Below, piece after piece: positions 24,331 to 33,642 of a stretch of 41,570 nucleotides of DNA (position 1 is the first letter of the stretch; each line of letters starts with the position of its first letter). Made by a program: the position numbers and the translations under genes. Where the stretch lies: contig ONQB01000027.1 of assembly GCA_900319905.1 (NCBI GenBank), positions 1 to 41,570 on the forward strand. The letters are read 5' to 3'. Below the pieces are notes generated by a model. It had not been told where the DNA came from. It ran no database searches and saw only the letters and a list, made by a program, of their open reading frames with translations. The stretch is from an uncultured Prevotella sp. (GTDB taxonomy: Bacteria > Bacteroidota > Bacteroidia > Bacteroidales > Bacteroidaceae).

Positions 24331-25677
24331 ATGAAAAAGGAATATTTGATTTATAAGCTTAGTGATGAGGCCAAGAACGCCTGCAAGATACCCCGTGAAG
24401 CCTTTCAGCGTTATGGCGTAAAGCGTGGATTGCGCAACGACGACGGCACTGGCGTGCTCGTCGGACTGACCAACATAGGTAATGTAGTCGGCTACGAGCG
24501 TGACGCTAACGGTAAGCTGGTACCCTGCCCTGGACGATTGTATTACCGCGGCTATGAGCTCGACGATCTCGTGGCCCCCTTGCTCCGAGAGAAGCGCTTT
24601 GGTTTTGAGGAGATAGCCTACCTGCTGCTGTCGGGTAACCTGCCAGACAAAGAAGAGCTGGAAGCCTTCCGCGAACTGATCAACGAGAACATGCCGCTCG
24701 ACCACCGCACGATTGTACACATCATTGACCTCGAAGGTTCCAACATCATGAACATCCTGGCACGTTGCGTGCTGGAGATGTATACCTTCGATCCAAGTCC
24801 TGATGACATATCACGCGACAATCTCATGAGGCAGTCCATAGAACTCATAGCCAAGTTCCCCACTATCATCGCCTATGCCTACAACATCTACCGGCACTCT
24901 GTACAGGGCTTGAGCCTGCACATATGCCATCCATTGGAGAATAAGACTATTGCCGAGAACTTCCTGTATATGGTCAAGCAGGACGATTACACCGAACTGG
25001 ATGCCCGTATGCTCGATCTGCTTCTGATCATACAGGCCGAACACGGTGGCGGTAACAACTCTACCTTCACGGTGCGCGTAACCTCGTCTACCCGCACCGA
25101 CACCTATTCCAGCATTGCAGCCGGCATTGGATCGCTGAAAGGCCCCTTGCACGGAGGTGCCAATATTAAGGTGATCAATATGTTCCATCATCTTAAAGAG
25201 CATATATCCGACTGGACCAACATCGATGAGATAGACACTTATCTCAACAGGATGTTGAACAAGGAAGCCTACGACAAGACAGGACTTATCTATGGTATTG
25301 GCCACGCGGTCTATACCATGAGCGACCCTCGAGCCGTAGAACTGAAAAAACTGGCTGGCGAACTGGCGAAAGAAAAAGGACGCGTAAAGGAGTATGAGTT
25401 CTTGAAACTTATCGAACAGGAAGGCGTAAAGTGCGTCATGCAGTTCCTTCATTCCAAGAAACCAATGTGCGCCAACCTCGATTTCTACAGTGGCTTTATC
25501 TATGAGATGATTGGCCTGCCACAGGAGATATATACGCCCATCTTCGCCATGGCCCGCATCGTGGGTTGGACGGCTCACCGCATTGAGGAACTCAACTTCG
25601 AGGGGCGCCGTATCATCCGCCCGGCTTACAAGAATATACAAGAGACTAAGAAATATGTGCCGCTGAATGAACGGTAA
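24331..25677 (+). CDS. gltA: Citrate synthase
   Basis: Condenses acetyl-CoA with oxaloacetate, the entry step of the oxidative branch. The 448-aa protein carries the catalytic triad H274 (GPLHGGAN), H325 (GIGHAVYTMSDPR) and D384 (NLDFYSGF). Additional family motifs are AEHGGGNNSTFTVRV (236-250) and the C-terminal ARIVGWTAHRIEE. It has no zinc-binding N-terminal domain of the NADH-inhibited E. coli type, which suggests the simpler dimeric type. The long N-terminus (about 60 residues before the core) is usual for Bacteroidetes. The gene ends the operon; a strong hairpin at 25731-25772 follows. Confidence 0.95.
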   Translation: MKKEYLIYKLSDEAKNACKIPREAFQRYGVKRGLRNDDGTGVLVGLTNIGNVVGYERDANGKLVPCPGRLYYRGYELDDLVAPLLREKRFGFEEIAYLLLSGNLPDKEELEAFRELINENMPLDHRTIVHIIDLEGSNIMNILARCVLEMYTFDPSPDDISRDNLMRQSIELIAKFPTIIAYAYNIYRHSVQGLSLHICHPLENKTIAENFLYMVKQDDYTELDARMLDLLLIIQAEHGGGNNSTFTVRVTSSTRTDTYSSIAAGIGSLKGPLHGGANIKVINMFHHLKEHISDWTNIDEIDTYLNRMLNKEAYDKTGLIYGIGHAVYTMSDPRAVELKKLAGELAKEKGRVKEYEFLKLIEQEGVKCVMQFLHSKKPMCANLDFYSGFIYEMIGLPQEIYTPIFAMARIVGWTAHRIEELNFEGRRIIRPAYKNIQETKKYVPLNER

Positions 25678-25730
25678 GTATTGCGGGACATATAGGAAGG
25701 AAGAAGTGTACCTCACTTCCTAATAACGAA

Positions 25731-25772
25731 TCAAGGCCGCTACCAACAATGTACGTTGGATAGCGGCCTTGA
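25731..25772. terminator. Bidirectional terminator hairpin between gltA and clpB
   Basis: TCAAGGCCGCTA (25731-25742) pairs with TAGCGGCCTTGA (25761-25772), and CCAAC pairs with GTTGG inside, with one bulged A and a 7-nt loop. It stands between two convergent genes. There is no strong T-run on either strand, so it may act mainly as a structural 3' end. Confidence 0.7.
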
Positions 25773-25824
25773 GCCTATATAAATACACAAGTCGTAATTT
25801 GAAGGACTGATGTTTAGTTGATGT

Positions 25825-28413
25825 TTAGTTCTTGAATATCAGCCCCTTGTCGTTGGCATCAACGATAATTGGCTTATCACGGAGCACCTGCTCGGCAAGG
25901 ATCTTCTTACTCAAGTCATTGAGTACATAGTCCTGGATGGCGCGCTTGACCGGACGTGCACCAAACTCAGGATCGTAACCCACATTGGCAAGCCAGTCAA
26001 TAGCATCTGGCGTCCATTTAAGATTGAAACCTTGCGGTTCCAACATCTTCTGAACACGCTGCATCTGCAAGGTCACTACCTTGGCAATCTGATCCTTGGT
26101 CAACGGCAAGAACATGATGATGTCATCAATACGGTTGAGGAACTCAGGACGGATGGTCTTCTTGAGCATCTCCATCACATGGTTGCGCGTGTCCTTGATG
26201 ACCTCATTGCGGTTGTAATCGTTGAGATCGGCAAAGCGACTCTGGATATACTGACTGCCGAGGTTGGAAGTCATGATGATGATGGTGTTCTTGAAGTTCA
26301 CCGTGCGCCCCTTGTTATCAGTAAGTCGTCCGTCGTCAAGTACCTGCAAGAGGATGTTGAACACATCGGGATGAGCTTTTTCGATTTCGTCGAAGAGCAC
26401 CACGCTGTACGGTTTGCGACGTACAGCCTCAGTGAGCTGACCACCTTCATCGTAACCTACGTACCCCGGAGGTGCACCAATGAGACGAGAGACACTGAAC
26501 TTCTCTTGGTACTCACTCATATCAATACGGGTCATCATATTCTCATCGTTGAACAGATACTCGGCAAGTGCCTTTGCCAACTCCGTCTTACCTGTACCCG
26601 TCGTACCGAGGAAGATGAACGACGCGATAGGACGTCTCGGATCCTGCAAGCCAGCACGCGACCGGCGGACGGCGTCAGCCACGGCCTTGATGGCCTCATC
26701 CTGACCAACAACCCTCTTGTGGAGCTCGTCCTCAATATGCAAGAGCTTCTCACGCTCGCTCTGCATCATGCGGGCTACAGGTATGCCAGTCCACCGGCTC
26801 ACCACTTCGGCAATATCGTCGGCGGTCACCTCCTCACGAACCATGGCCTCACCACCTTGCGTAGCCTTGAGCTGCAACTGAATATTGGCAATGTCATCAT
26901 TGAGTTCCTTCAGCTTGCCATAGCGTATCTCAGCCACACGACCGTAATTTCCCTCACGCTCAGCTTTCTCGGCTTCGAATTTGAGATTCTCGATCTGCTG
27001 CTTGTCCTGCTGAATCTTATTCACAAGACCTTTCTCAGCCTCCCATTTTGCACGGAACGAGTGTTCTTTCTCTTTGTACTCAGCAATCTCTTTGTCGAGT
27101 TGTTTGATCTTATCCTCGTCGCCCTCGCGCTTGATAGCCTCGCGCTCAATCTCGATCTGTTTCAGATGACGCGTGATCTCGTCCAGTTCCTCAGGCACCG
27201 AGTCTCTCTCCATGCGCAACTTAGCGGCTGCCTCATCCATCAGGTCGATGGCCTTGTCAGGGAGAAAACGATCGGAGATGTAACGCTCCGAAAGTTTGAC
27301 TGCGGCAATGCAAGCATCATCAGTGATACGCACCTTATGGTGATTCTCGTATTTTTCCTTCAAGCCTCGCAAGATGGAAATGGCGTCGGTCTCGTCAGGC
27401 TCCTCCACCATCACAGTCTGGAAACGACGCTCCAAGGCCTTATCCTTCTCAAAGTACTTCTGGTACTCATTGAGAGTAGTGGCTCCGATGGCACGCAGTT
27501 CGCCACGTGCTAACGCTGGTTTGAGGATATTGGCTGCATCCATGGCACCTTCACCACCACCTGCGCCAACAAGCGTATGAATCTCATCGATGAAGAGGAT
27601 GATATTGCCATTGGCATGAGTCACCTCTTTAATCACGCTCTTCAAACGTTCCTCAAACTCGCCTTTGTACTTGGCACCGGCGATCAATGCGCCCATATCG
27701 AGAGAATAGACCTGTTTGTTCTTTAGGTTCTCCGGCACATCGCCTCTCACGATACGTTCGGCCAGACCTTCCACAATGGCAGTCTTACCGGTACCCGGCT
27801 CACCAATGAGGATTGGGTTGTTCTTGGTACGGCGCGACAGAATCTGAAGGACGCGGCGGATTTCCTCATCGCGACCGATGACAGGGTCCAGTTTACCCTT
27901 GCGTGCCGCATCAACGAGGTTGACAGCATACTTGGAGAGAGCCTGGTAGTTCTCGTCACCACTCTGGCTGTTCACCTGTTGACCCTGACGCAACTCTTGT
28001 ATGGCCTTGGTCATCTCAGACTCACTGCAACCGGCATCCTTCAGCATCCGGCTTACGGGCGAGTCAACCTGAAGCAGAGCAAGGAGCATGGGTTCAACAG
28101 AGACGAAAGTGTCACCCAACTTCTGTGCATTGTCTATAGCCTTTTCCAGTACCTTGTTACAATCTGTGGAGAAGTAGGGCTGACCTCCTTCCACGCGAGG
28201 CAGATGTTGAAGTTCTTGCTGGATAAGGTTCTCTATCTGCATGGCATTGATACCCAACTTTTGGAACACAAAGTTGGTCACATCGTGATCTTTCTGCAAG
28301 ATACCTTGCAGCAGATGCACCGGCTCAATGGCCTGCTGGTGAGAGGCCTGAGCTGTGTTGACAGCTTCCTGAATGGCCTCCTGTGCTTTGATTGTAAATT
28401 TGTCGAATGTCAT
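25825..28413 (-). CDS. clpB: ATP-dependent disaggregase ClpB
   Basis: Hexameric AAA+ chaperone that rescues aggregated proteins together with DnaK; cytoplasmic. The 862-aa protein has all ClpB parts: the N-domain (1-150), NBD1 with Walker A GEPGTGKT (204-211) and Walker [13 protein letters not shown], the coiled-coil middle domain (about 405-530, heptad-rich with [20 protein letters not shown]), and NBD2 with [16 protein letters not shown] and [14 protein letters not shown]. The middle domain separates it from ClpA/ClpC. It is transcribed alone. The upstream 256 bp is shared with the divergent gene at 28670; I see no perfect -7 match for clpB there, only TACGCTTTG (one extra base) on the minus strand at 28462-28470. 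Confidence 0.97.
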   Translation of the reverse strand: MTFDKFTIKAQEAIQEAVNTAQASHQQAIEPVHLLQGILQKDHDVTNFVFQKLGINAMQIENLIQQELQHLPRVEGGQPYFSTDCNKVLEKAIDNAQKLGDTFVSVEPMLLALLQVDSPVSRMLKDAGCSESEMTKAIQELRQGQQVNSQSGDENYQALSKYAVNLVDAARKGKLDPVIGRDEEIRRVLQILSRRTKNNPILIGEPGTGKTAIVEGLAERIVRGDVPENLKNKQVYSLDMGALIAGAKYKGEFEERLKSVIKEVTHANGNIILFIDEIHTLVGAGGGEGAMDAANILKPALARGELRAIGATTLNEYQKYFEKDKALERRFQTVMVEEPDETDAISILRGLKEKYENHHKVRITDDACIAAVKLSERYISDRFLPDKAIDLMDEAAAKLRMERDSVPEELDEITRHLKQIEIEREAIKREGDEDKIKQLDKEIAEYKEKEHSFRAKWEAEKGLVNKIQQDKQQIENLKFEAEKAEREGNYGRVAEIRYGKLKELNDDIANIQLQLKATQGGEAMVREEVTADDIAEVVSRWTGIPVARMMQSEREKLLHIEDELHKRVVGQDEAIKAVADAVRRSRAGLQDPRRPIASFIFLGTTGTGKTELAKALAEYLFNDENMMTRIDMSEYQEKFSVSRLIGAPPGYVGYDEGGQLTEAVRRKPYSVVLFDEIEKAHPDVFNILLQVLDDGRLTDNKGRTVNFKNTIIIMTSNLGSQYIQSRFADLNDYNRNEVIKDTRNHVMEMLKKTIRPEFLNRIDDIIMFLPLTKDQIAKVVTLQMQRVQKMLEPQGFNLKWTPDAIDWLANVGYDPEFGARPVKRAIQDYVLNDLSKKILAEQVLRDKPIIVDANDKGLIFKN

Positions 28414-28579
28414 ATCTTATCTTCCTTTCTTTCGTTTTTAATGGTTACAGCCACCTACCATCAAAGCGTATACCCAATTTCAACAAAACGACATATTGGC
28501 AAGCGTTATGTCAAAATGGCACAGCACGGGATTGAAGACGGAATTGTTGCTCTTTGCGTGCAAAAAACTAATAAAATAG

Positions 28580-28610
28580 TTGTAGGAATAGAGGAATTAT
28601 ATTATATTTG
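28580..28610 (+). promoter_or_regulatory. Promoter of the 95-aa membrane protein gene
   Basis: TTG at 28580-28582 and TATATTTG at 28603-28610 with exactly 20 bp between them give a full match to the -33/-7 consensus. The leader to the ATG at 28670 is about 53 nt. Confidence 0.75.
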
Positions 28611-28669
28611 CAACAGATGAACTAAAGACGAAAACCGAAATATCAAAACCATCACATAAAACTATCACT

Positions 28670-28957
28670 ATGAGTACAAGTACCATCATCATTTTAGTAG
28701 TGGTTGTTGTATGCCTTGCTTTTGTAGCTTATGGGTATCACCACAAGAAGAACCATCACTATCACATCGAAGGTCTGCAAGTAGCCGTCGACAAGATTTT
28801 CAGTCAGGCCCACGCAGAGAGCATGAGAAGAAATGATTTTCTCAGAGCGCTAGACCGCTACTATAATTGTTCGCGCAAGGAGTCGCTTTACTTGTTAGGC
28901 TATGCACGGGAGCATGGCATCGTAAAGACCGGCGAACAGGTAGTAACGAAAGTATAA
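28670..28957 (+). CDS. Small single-pass membrane protein of unknown function
   Basis: The 95-aa product has one N-terminal transmembrane helix (residues 5-21, IIILVVVVVCLAFVAYGY region), followed by a histidine- and lysine-rich segment with seven His between 24 and 33 (HHKKNHHYH). The remainder is a soluble helical domain (LQVAVDKIFSQAHAESMRRN, then LRALDRYYNCSRKESLYLLG). The N-terminus lacks a cleavage site, so the domain should be membrane-tethered, probably facing the cytoplasm. I do not recognise the family. The full-consensus promoter makes it a real gene. It is divergent from clpB, which could mean shared control but does not show it. Confidence 0.7.
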   Translation: MSTSTIIILVVVVVCLAFVAYGYHHKKNHHYHIEGLQVAVDKIFSQAHAESMRRNDFLRALDRYYNCSRKESLYLLGYAREHGIVKTGEQVVTKV

Positions 28958-29079
28958 TCGACAAAAGGGTAGGGGCCAACAAGTACTTTTGGGGGCATAA
29001 GTAGAGGATAGACCACTTAGAAGACCGAGATACGGAGAACACCAGAGTTACAAAGAGCTAAAGGGTATCAAGAAGATGC

Positions 29080-29257
29080 GAGGCCCTAACCTGCATTATT
29101 CATGAACATTAACTCTACTTTATTTAAACATTGAATTATCAAGAATTGACCACGAATCATTCAAGAATTATTATATTTTTGAGAAATTCGTGGTTAATTC
29201 GTGGAAATTTGTGGAATAATAAACTCCATGAATAATGTAGGCAAAAAGCTGGGCCTC
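29080..29257. repeat. 178-bp element with inverted-repeat ends
   Basis: Outer arms GAGGCCC (29080-29086) and GGGCCTC (29251-29257) and inner arms CCTGCATTATTCATG (29090-29104) and CATGAATAATGTAGG (29227-29241, one mismatch) bracket an AT-rich core. The core contains CCACGAA/TTCGTGG and three imperfect copies of AATTCGTGG in a row near 29184-29214. The right end overlaps the topB stop codon. No ORF is present. A MITE-like or REP-like element is possible. The rest of 28958-29079 holds nothing I can name. Confidence 0.55.
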
Positions 29258-31415
29258 ACTGATTGCTAAAGGGTACGCGATAATCGCAACCTTCCTTCCA
29301 TCGGGAACAGCCATACGCTGTCTTGCCTTTGATAATATGACCAACATGGCACTTTGGGCAAGGCTCACCCGGAACGGGTTGTTTATTCAAGACGCTCTTG
29401 GAAGCAGAAGCAGTGTCCGAAGTGTTTTGAGTCGCAGAGGCAGACGCGGCTTCGCTTGACGCAGCCGGCTTCGCTTTGGACTTGGCGGCAGACTTATCGA
29501 CACCCTTATCCTGCGTAGCATGTTTGGCTTTCGATGTACTTTTACCGGATGTCTTCTCCACCCATTCAATTCTTCGTGCAGTATTGTCGTGCATGACGTC
29601 TCGTACGATCTCAGACACCTGCAACTTCAACTCGTTGATAAACTGCAAGGGATCGTATTTATGATGCTCGATGTCACGCAGTTTCTTTTCCCACTGACCC
29701 GTCAGTTCCACACTGGTCAGCAGTTTCTCGTGAATGGTATCTATGAGCTGAATACCCGTAAGCGTAGCCACAAGCGACTTACGCTCTCGACGGATATAAT
29801 GGCGCTTGAATAGGGTTTCAATGATCCCGGCACGCGATGAAGGACGCCCAATACCATTTTCCTTCATCACGGCTCTCAACTCTTCGTCATCAACCAGTTT
29901 GCCTGCTGTCTCCATGGCACGCAGCAATGATGCCTCAGTGTAATGCTTCGGCGGCGTAGTCATTTTCTTTGTAAGTGTTGGCCGATGCGGTCCCTGTTCA
30001 CCCTTAACGAAGTTGGGCAGCGTGCGCTCTTCATCTTTATCCTCCGGTTTCTGTGTCCCATCTTCGTCCGCGTCAAGATCCTTGCCTCTCTGATCGTCGG
30101 TGGCATATACGGCGCGCCATCCTGGATCAAGAATTTCCTTTCCGGTAGCTTTAAACTCCGTTTTGTCAACCTTACCCAAAACCGTGGTCGTAGAGAATTT
30201 GCAGTCAGGATAGAATGCGGCAATAAAACGACGGGCAATCAGGTCATACACCTTCTTCTCGGCATCAGTGAGTTGGCCAGGCACTTGCCCGGTCGGAATA
30301 ATGGCGTGGTGGTCGGTCACCTTCGATGTATCGAAAACTCGCTTCGACTTTGTGAGTTTCTTTCCCATAGCTGCCAACGTCTTAATGGGTTGCAGATAGG
30401 GCTTTTGCCCTTGGGTATAATACTGGCTGACACCATTAAGAATACCAGGGCATTTAGGATAGATATCATCTGAGAGATACTGCGTGTCCACACGAGGATA
30501 GGTCGTCAGCTTCTTTTCATAGAGACCCTGAATGAGTTTCAGTGTCATATCCGCCGAGAACGCGAACTTACGGTTACAGTCGACCTGCAGCGACGTTAAG
30601 TCGTAGAGCTGCTTAGGCGCCTCTTTTCCGGGTTTCTTTGACACACTGGTCACCACAAACGGCTTACCATCGATAAGGGAAAATGCCTTTTTACCTTCTT
30701 CTTCCGACAAGAACTTTCCTGATGTGGCATTGAATAGTGTGTCACGATAAATGGTAGACAGGATCCAATAAGGCTCTGGCTTGAAATTAGCTATTTCCTT
30801 GTCACGGTTGACGATAAGCGCCAAGGTAGGTGTCTGCACACGTCCAATGCTCAACACCTGTTTCTTGTCCTGCCTATATTTCAGCGTATAGAGACGTGTA
30901 CAGTTCATGCCCAACAGCCAGTCGCCGATGGCACGGCACAGACCTGCCAGATAGAGGCTCTGGTATTGCTTCTGCTCTTTTAAGTTTCGGAAGCCTTCCT
31001 TGATAGCCTCATCGGTCATCGATGAGATCCAAAGGCGTTTAACCGGACACTTCACATGAGCCATCTGCATCACCCAACGCTGAATGAGCTCACCCTCTTG
31101 CCCGGCATCACCACAGTTGACAATCTCGTCAGCCTGACTGTAAAGACGCTGTATCGTGTCAAACTGCTTCTCAATACCTCTGTCGGGAATGAGTTTGATA
31201 CCAAAACGCTGTGGAATCATCGGCAGAGCCGCCAACGTCCAATAACGCCAGTTCTGCTGATAATCATTGGGCTCTTTCAACTCACAGAGATGACCAAAGG
31301 TCCACGTCACTTGGTACCCATTTCCTTCCATGTAACCATCGTGAGAGGCAGTAGCTCCCAGTATGCGTGCGATATCGCGTGCCACACTGGGTTTCTCCGC
31401 TATACAAACTATCAT
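29256..31415 (-). CDS. topB: DNA topoisomerase III (type IA)
   Basis: A 719-aa type IA topoisomerase that relaxes or decatenates DNA through a 5'-phosphotyrosine. The TOPRIM domain begins at MIVCIAEKPSVARDIA with E7 and has NCGDAGQEGEL at 100-110. The catalytic tyrosine is Y306 in LTTYPRVDTQYLS. The motif SIGRVQTPTLALIVNRDKEI (189-208) is the usual one. The C-terminal part has a Lys/Ser/Ala-rich low-complexity linker (about 620-680) and a single zinc ribbon (CPKCHVGHIIKGKTAYGC then C of EGC). Length and layout are chromosomal TopB, not topA. It follows the aminotransferase gene with an 11-bp gap, so it probably shares that transcript, an odd partnership. Confidence 0.95.
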   Translation of the reverse strand: MIVCIAEKPSVARDIARILGATASHDGYMEGNGYQVTWTFGHLCELKEPNDYQQNWRYWTLAALPMIPQRFGIKLIPDRGIEKQFDTIQRLYSQADEIVNCGDAGQEGELIQRWVMQMAHVKCPVKRLWISSMTDEAIKEGFRNLKEQKQYQSLYLAGLCRAIGDWLLGMNCTRLYTLKYRQDKKQVLSIGRVQTPTLALIVNRDKEIANFKPEPYWILSTIYRDTLFNATSGKFLSEEEGKKAFSLIDGKPFVVTSVSKKPGKEAPKQLYDLTSLQVDCNRKFAFSADMTLKLIQGLYEKKLTTYPRVDTQYLSDDIYPKCPGILNGVSQYYTQGQKPYLQPIKTLAAMGKKLTKSKRVFDTSKVTDHHAIIPTGQVPGQLTDAEKKVYDLIARRFIAAFYPDCKFSTTTVLGKVDKTEFKATGKEILDPGWRAVYATDDQRGKDLDADEDGTQKPEDKDEERTLPNFVKGEQGPHRPTLTKKMTTPPKHYTEASLLRAMETAGKLVDDEELRAVMKENGIGRPSSRAGIIETLFKRHYIRRERKSLVATLTGIQLIDTIHEKLLTSVELTGQWEKKLRDIEHHKYDPLQFINELKLQVSEIVRDVMHDNTARRIEWVEKTSGKSTSKAKHATQDKGVDKSAAKSKAKPAASSEAASASATQNTSDTASASKSVLNKQPVPGEPCPKCHVGHIIKGKTAYGCSRWKEGCDYRVPFSNQ

Positions 31416-31426
31416 CTTTTGTCTTC

Positions 31427-32569
31427 TTATATTCTGAATTCATTAATGGCCTCAACCACATAGGCGACTTCCTCGTCTGTCATGGCCTGATTGCAAGGGA
31501 TGCTGAGCTCCTGCTCATGAATGGCCTCGGTGAGAGGAAGATGACGAGCATTCCATTCTTTATAACATGCTTGCTTATGGGGTGGGACAGGGTAGTGAAT
31601 CATTGTGCCTATGCCCTGGGCCTTGAGCCACAGTTGCATCTCATCGCGATGACCACAGAGGATGGGGAAGATGTGGTAGTTGCGAGAGAGGTCATTGCCG
31701 TGACATTGTTCCCACGCTATGCGTCCTGGCATCAACAGGATATCGCTGTTATGAATGTTGCGATAGTAATAGTCGGCTATCTGTCGTCTACGACTGTTCT
31801 CCTCATCAAGGTAGCTCAGCTTCACATCAAGAACAGCAGCCTGCAGCTCGTCAATCCTGCTGTTTTTGCCCTTATATGGGAAGATATACTTCCTGCTTGA
31901 ACCATAGTTCCCCAGGGCTCGAACGAGCTCGGCCAGTTGGGTATCATCGGTTGTGATGGCTCCCGCATCTCCCAATGCACCGAGATTTTTACCCGGATAG
32001 AAGCTGTGAGCAGCCGCATCGCCCAAACTGCCTGTATGACATGCTCCATGCTTTGTCTCTGCAAGACAACCTACCGCCTGTGCATTGTCTTCTATCACTT
32101 TCAGATGATACCGGTTGCAGATTTCCTGTATAGTAGACGTCCACGAACAGCATCCATACATGTGGACAAGAAGGATGGCACGTGTGCGGGGTGTGATGGC
32201 ACGTTCAATAAGCGACGCATCTATCTGGAGATTCTCCAGCCGGGGTTCGATAAGAATAGGGGTCAGGTTGTTTTCAGTAATTGACAGAATGGAAGCAATA
32301 TAGGCATTGGCAGGCACGATCACCTCGTCGCCCTCTTGCAATACTCCCATCTCTTTGTATGCACGGAAGATCAATGTCAATGCATCGAGTCCGTTTCCAC
32401 ATCCGACGCAATGACTGGCACCAATATATTGCGCATAATGACGTTCAAAGCGGGCGGTAGCCTCGCCTTTGAGATACCAGCCACTGTCGATGACTTTTTG
32501 AGCAGCATCGCTGATGGCCTGATGGTGCATTGAGGTGATTTTCTGTAAAGAGAGATATGGAATGTTCAT
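31427..32569 (-). CDS. DegT/DnrJ/EryC1-family sugar aminotransferase (FdtB-like)
   Basis: PLP-dependent transaminase expected to convert a dTDP-3-keto-6-deoxyhexose to the 3-amino sugar, for surface polysaccharide or glycan decoration. The 380-aa protein has the family marks: GCGNGLDALTLIFRA near 56-70, the PLP-stacking EDNAQAVG with D161, and the internal aldimine lysine K194 in HSFYPGKNLGALGDAG. The C-terminal motif IFPYKGKNSRIDELQAAVL is typical. An in-frame TTG at 32578 would add three residues; the ATG at 32569 is preferred. Upstream are the acyltransferase and the FdtA-like isomerase, consistent with a 3-acylamino-3,6-dideoxyhexose pathway. FdtB or QdtB-like activity is inferred from this context. 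Confidence 0.88.
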   Translation of the reverse strand: MNIPYLSLQKITSMHHQAISDAAQKVIDSGWYLKGEATARFERHYAQYIGASHCVGCGNGLDALTLIFRAYKEMGVLQEGDEVIVPANAYIASILSITENNLTPILIEPRLENLQIDASLIERAITPRTRAILLVHMYGCCSWTSTIQEICNRYHLKVIEDNAQAVGCLAETKHGACHTGSLGDAAAHSFYPGKNLGALGDAGAITTDDTQLAELVRALGNYGSSRKYIFPYKGKNSRIDELQAAVLDVKLSYLDEENSRRRQIADYYYRNIHNSDILLMPGRIAWEQCHGNDLSRNYHIFPILCGHRDEMQLWLKAQGIGTMIHYPVPPHKQACYKEWNARHLPLTEAIHEQELSIPCNQAMTDEEVAYVVEAINEFRI

Positions 32570-32593
32570 TACTGACAACTTGTAGAAATATGA

Positions 32594-33544
32594 TTAATGA
32601 TTGATGGAATAGGTATACCAGTCGTAGCAAACCCCTCTTCCACCAAAGCCTTCCTTTTGGAAGATCAGCTGTCTGTTGAGGTCATGACCATCACCATCGC
32701 TGGACTTGCCAAAATCGAAATAGGGCACATCGCGATACACCTTATTAATAAGGTGGTCGAAAAGCAGATCGAGAGCTCCGTCTCTCTTGCCTTCTTCAGA
32801 CGCGGATATATACTGTGTGTGAACAACTTGTGGCGTCTCGAAGATGAGCGTTCCACCCAATGCCTCTTCCTCCCGGTAGGCCATGTACAGTCTTATCTGA
32901 GAGGGGAACCTTGACTTGAGCAGTTCCAGTTCTTGCTCACTATGCACGGGTCTTGCACCATATTTATGTTCAAGATTACTGTCGAGAATGTGCCAGAACG
33001 CCTGCAGATCCCCACTTTCCCTTACAGTGAGTCCATTGCGCAGGGCCTTGCGAATACCACTGCGTCTCGATTCAATGAACTTCAACCTATGGTCTCGGAC
33101 AAGGGTCGTAGAGATGTGTCGGACCATCAGTTGCGCATTGCAAACATTGGTAAGGGCATAGAGGTCCTCTTCAGCAGGCAGTTGTTCGTAAATCCATGGG
33201 ATAGACTTATACACGACCCGTTGGAAGCCATTGTCACGCAGATAAGCATTGATGCTGATGAAAGCCTCGCAGACATTGGCCGTAGTGGCACGATGGTCAG
33301 TGAGCAAGCCGCCGTAGGTCAATCCCTGATGGCTCCAAAGCGTACCATCCGACTCATTAGCAGGCAACAAGGCATAGAGACGTCGGTCTTTATAAACCAT
33401 CAAGGAGTGATCGTGGAAACGGTCTTGGTGATAGTCCATATAACGACGGTCAAAAAGGAACGTGCCCTGCTTGGAGTGGGCTACGAAGTCGTTCCACGCA
33501 GCCTCGTCGTCCGCCGTGTATCGCTTGATTTCAAAAGACATCAT
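32594..33544 (-). CDS. GNAT/FemAB-like acyltransferase of the sugar cassette
   Basis: The 316-aa protein looks like a two-lobed GNAT or FemAB-type acyltransferase: N-terminal AWNDFVAHSKQGTFLFDRRY and GLTYGGLLTDHRATT, middle segment RSGIRKALRNGLTVRESGDL, and C-terminal acceptor region LGGTLIFETPQVVHTQYISA followed by ALDLLFDHLINKVYRDVPYFDFGKSSD (split here). It starts MMSFEIKRY, either Met being possible. It lies between the FdtA-like isomerase and the FdtB-like aminotransferase, so it may acylate the 3-amino group of the sugar. Known Fdt/Qdt pathways use a left-handed beta-helix transferase for this step, so a GNAT here would be a different solution. Function not proven. Confidence 0.7.
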   Translation of the reverse strand: MMSFEIKRYTADDEAAWNDFVAHSKQGTFLFDRRYMDYHQDRFHDHSLMVYKDRRLYALLPANESDGTLWSHQGLTYGGLLTDHRATTANVCEAFISINAYLRDNGFQRVVYKSIPWIYEQLPAEEDLYALTNVCNAQLMVRHISTTLVRDHRLKFIESRRSGIRKALRNGLTVRESGDLQAFWHILDSNLEHKYGARPVHSEQELELLKSRFPSQIRLYMAYREEEALGGTLIFETPQVVHTQYISASEEGKRDGALDLLFDHLINKVYRDVPYFDFGKSSDGDGHDLNRQLIFQKEGFGGRGVCYDWYTYSINH

Positions 33545-33642
33545 GCTTAACTTTAATATTCTGATTTAAGACGGATAGTCTTTAAATGCTTATTATTTGG
33601 GAGAAGAATGACAACCTGCGTAAGACAGGAGCCCATCAAGCC

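Noticed and set aside
24811-25716. 301-aa minus-strand ORF over the citrate synthase gene
   Set aside because: Shadow of gltA on the opposite strand; no motifs.
26032-27513. 493-aa plus-strand ORF over clpB
   Set aside because: Shadow of clpB on the opposite strand; the long open frame results from the codon bias of clpB.
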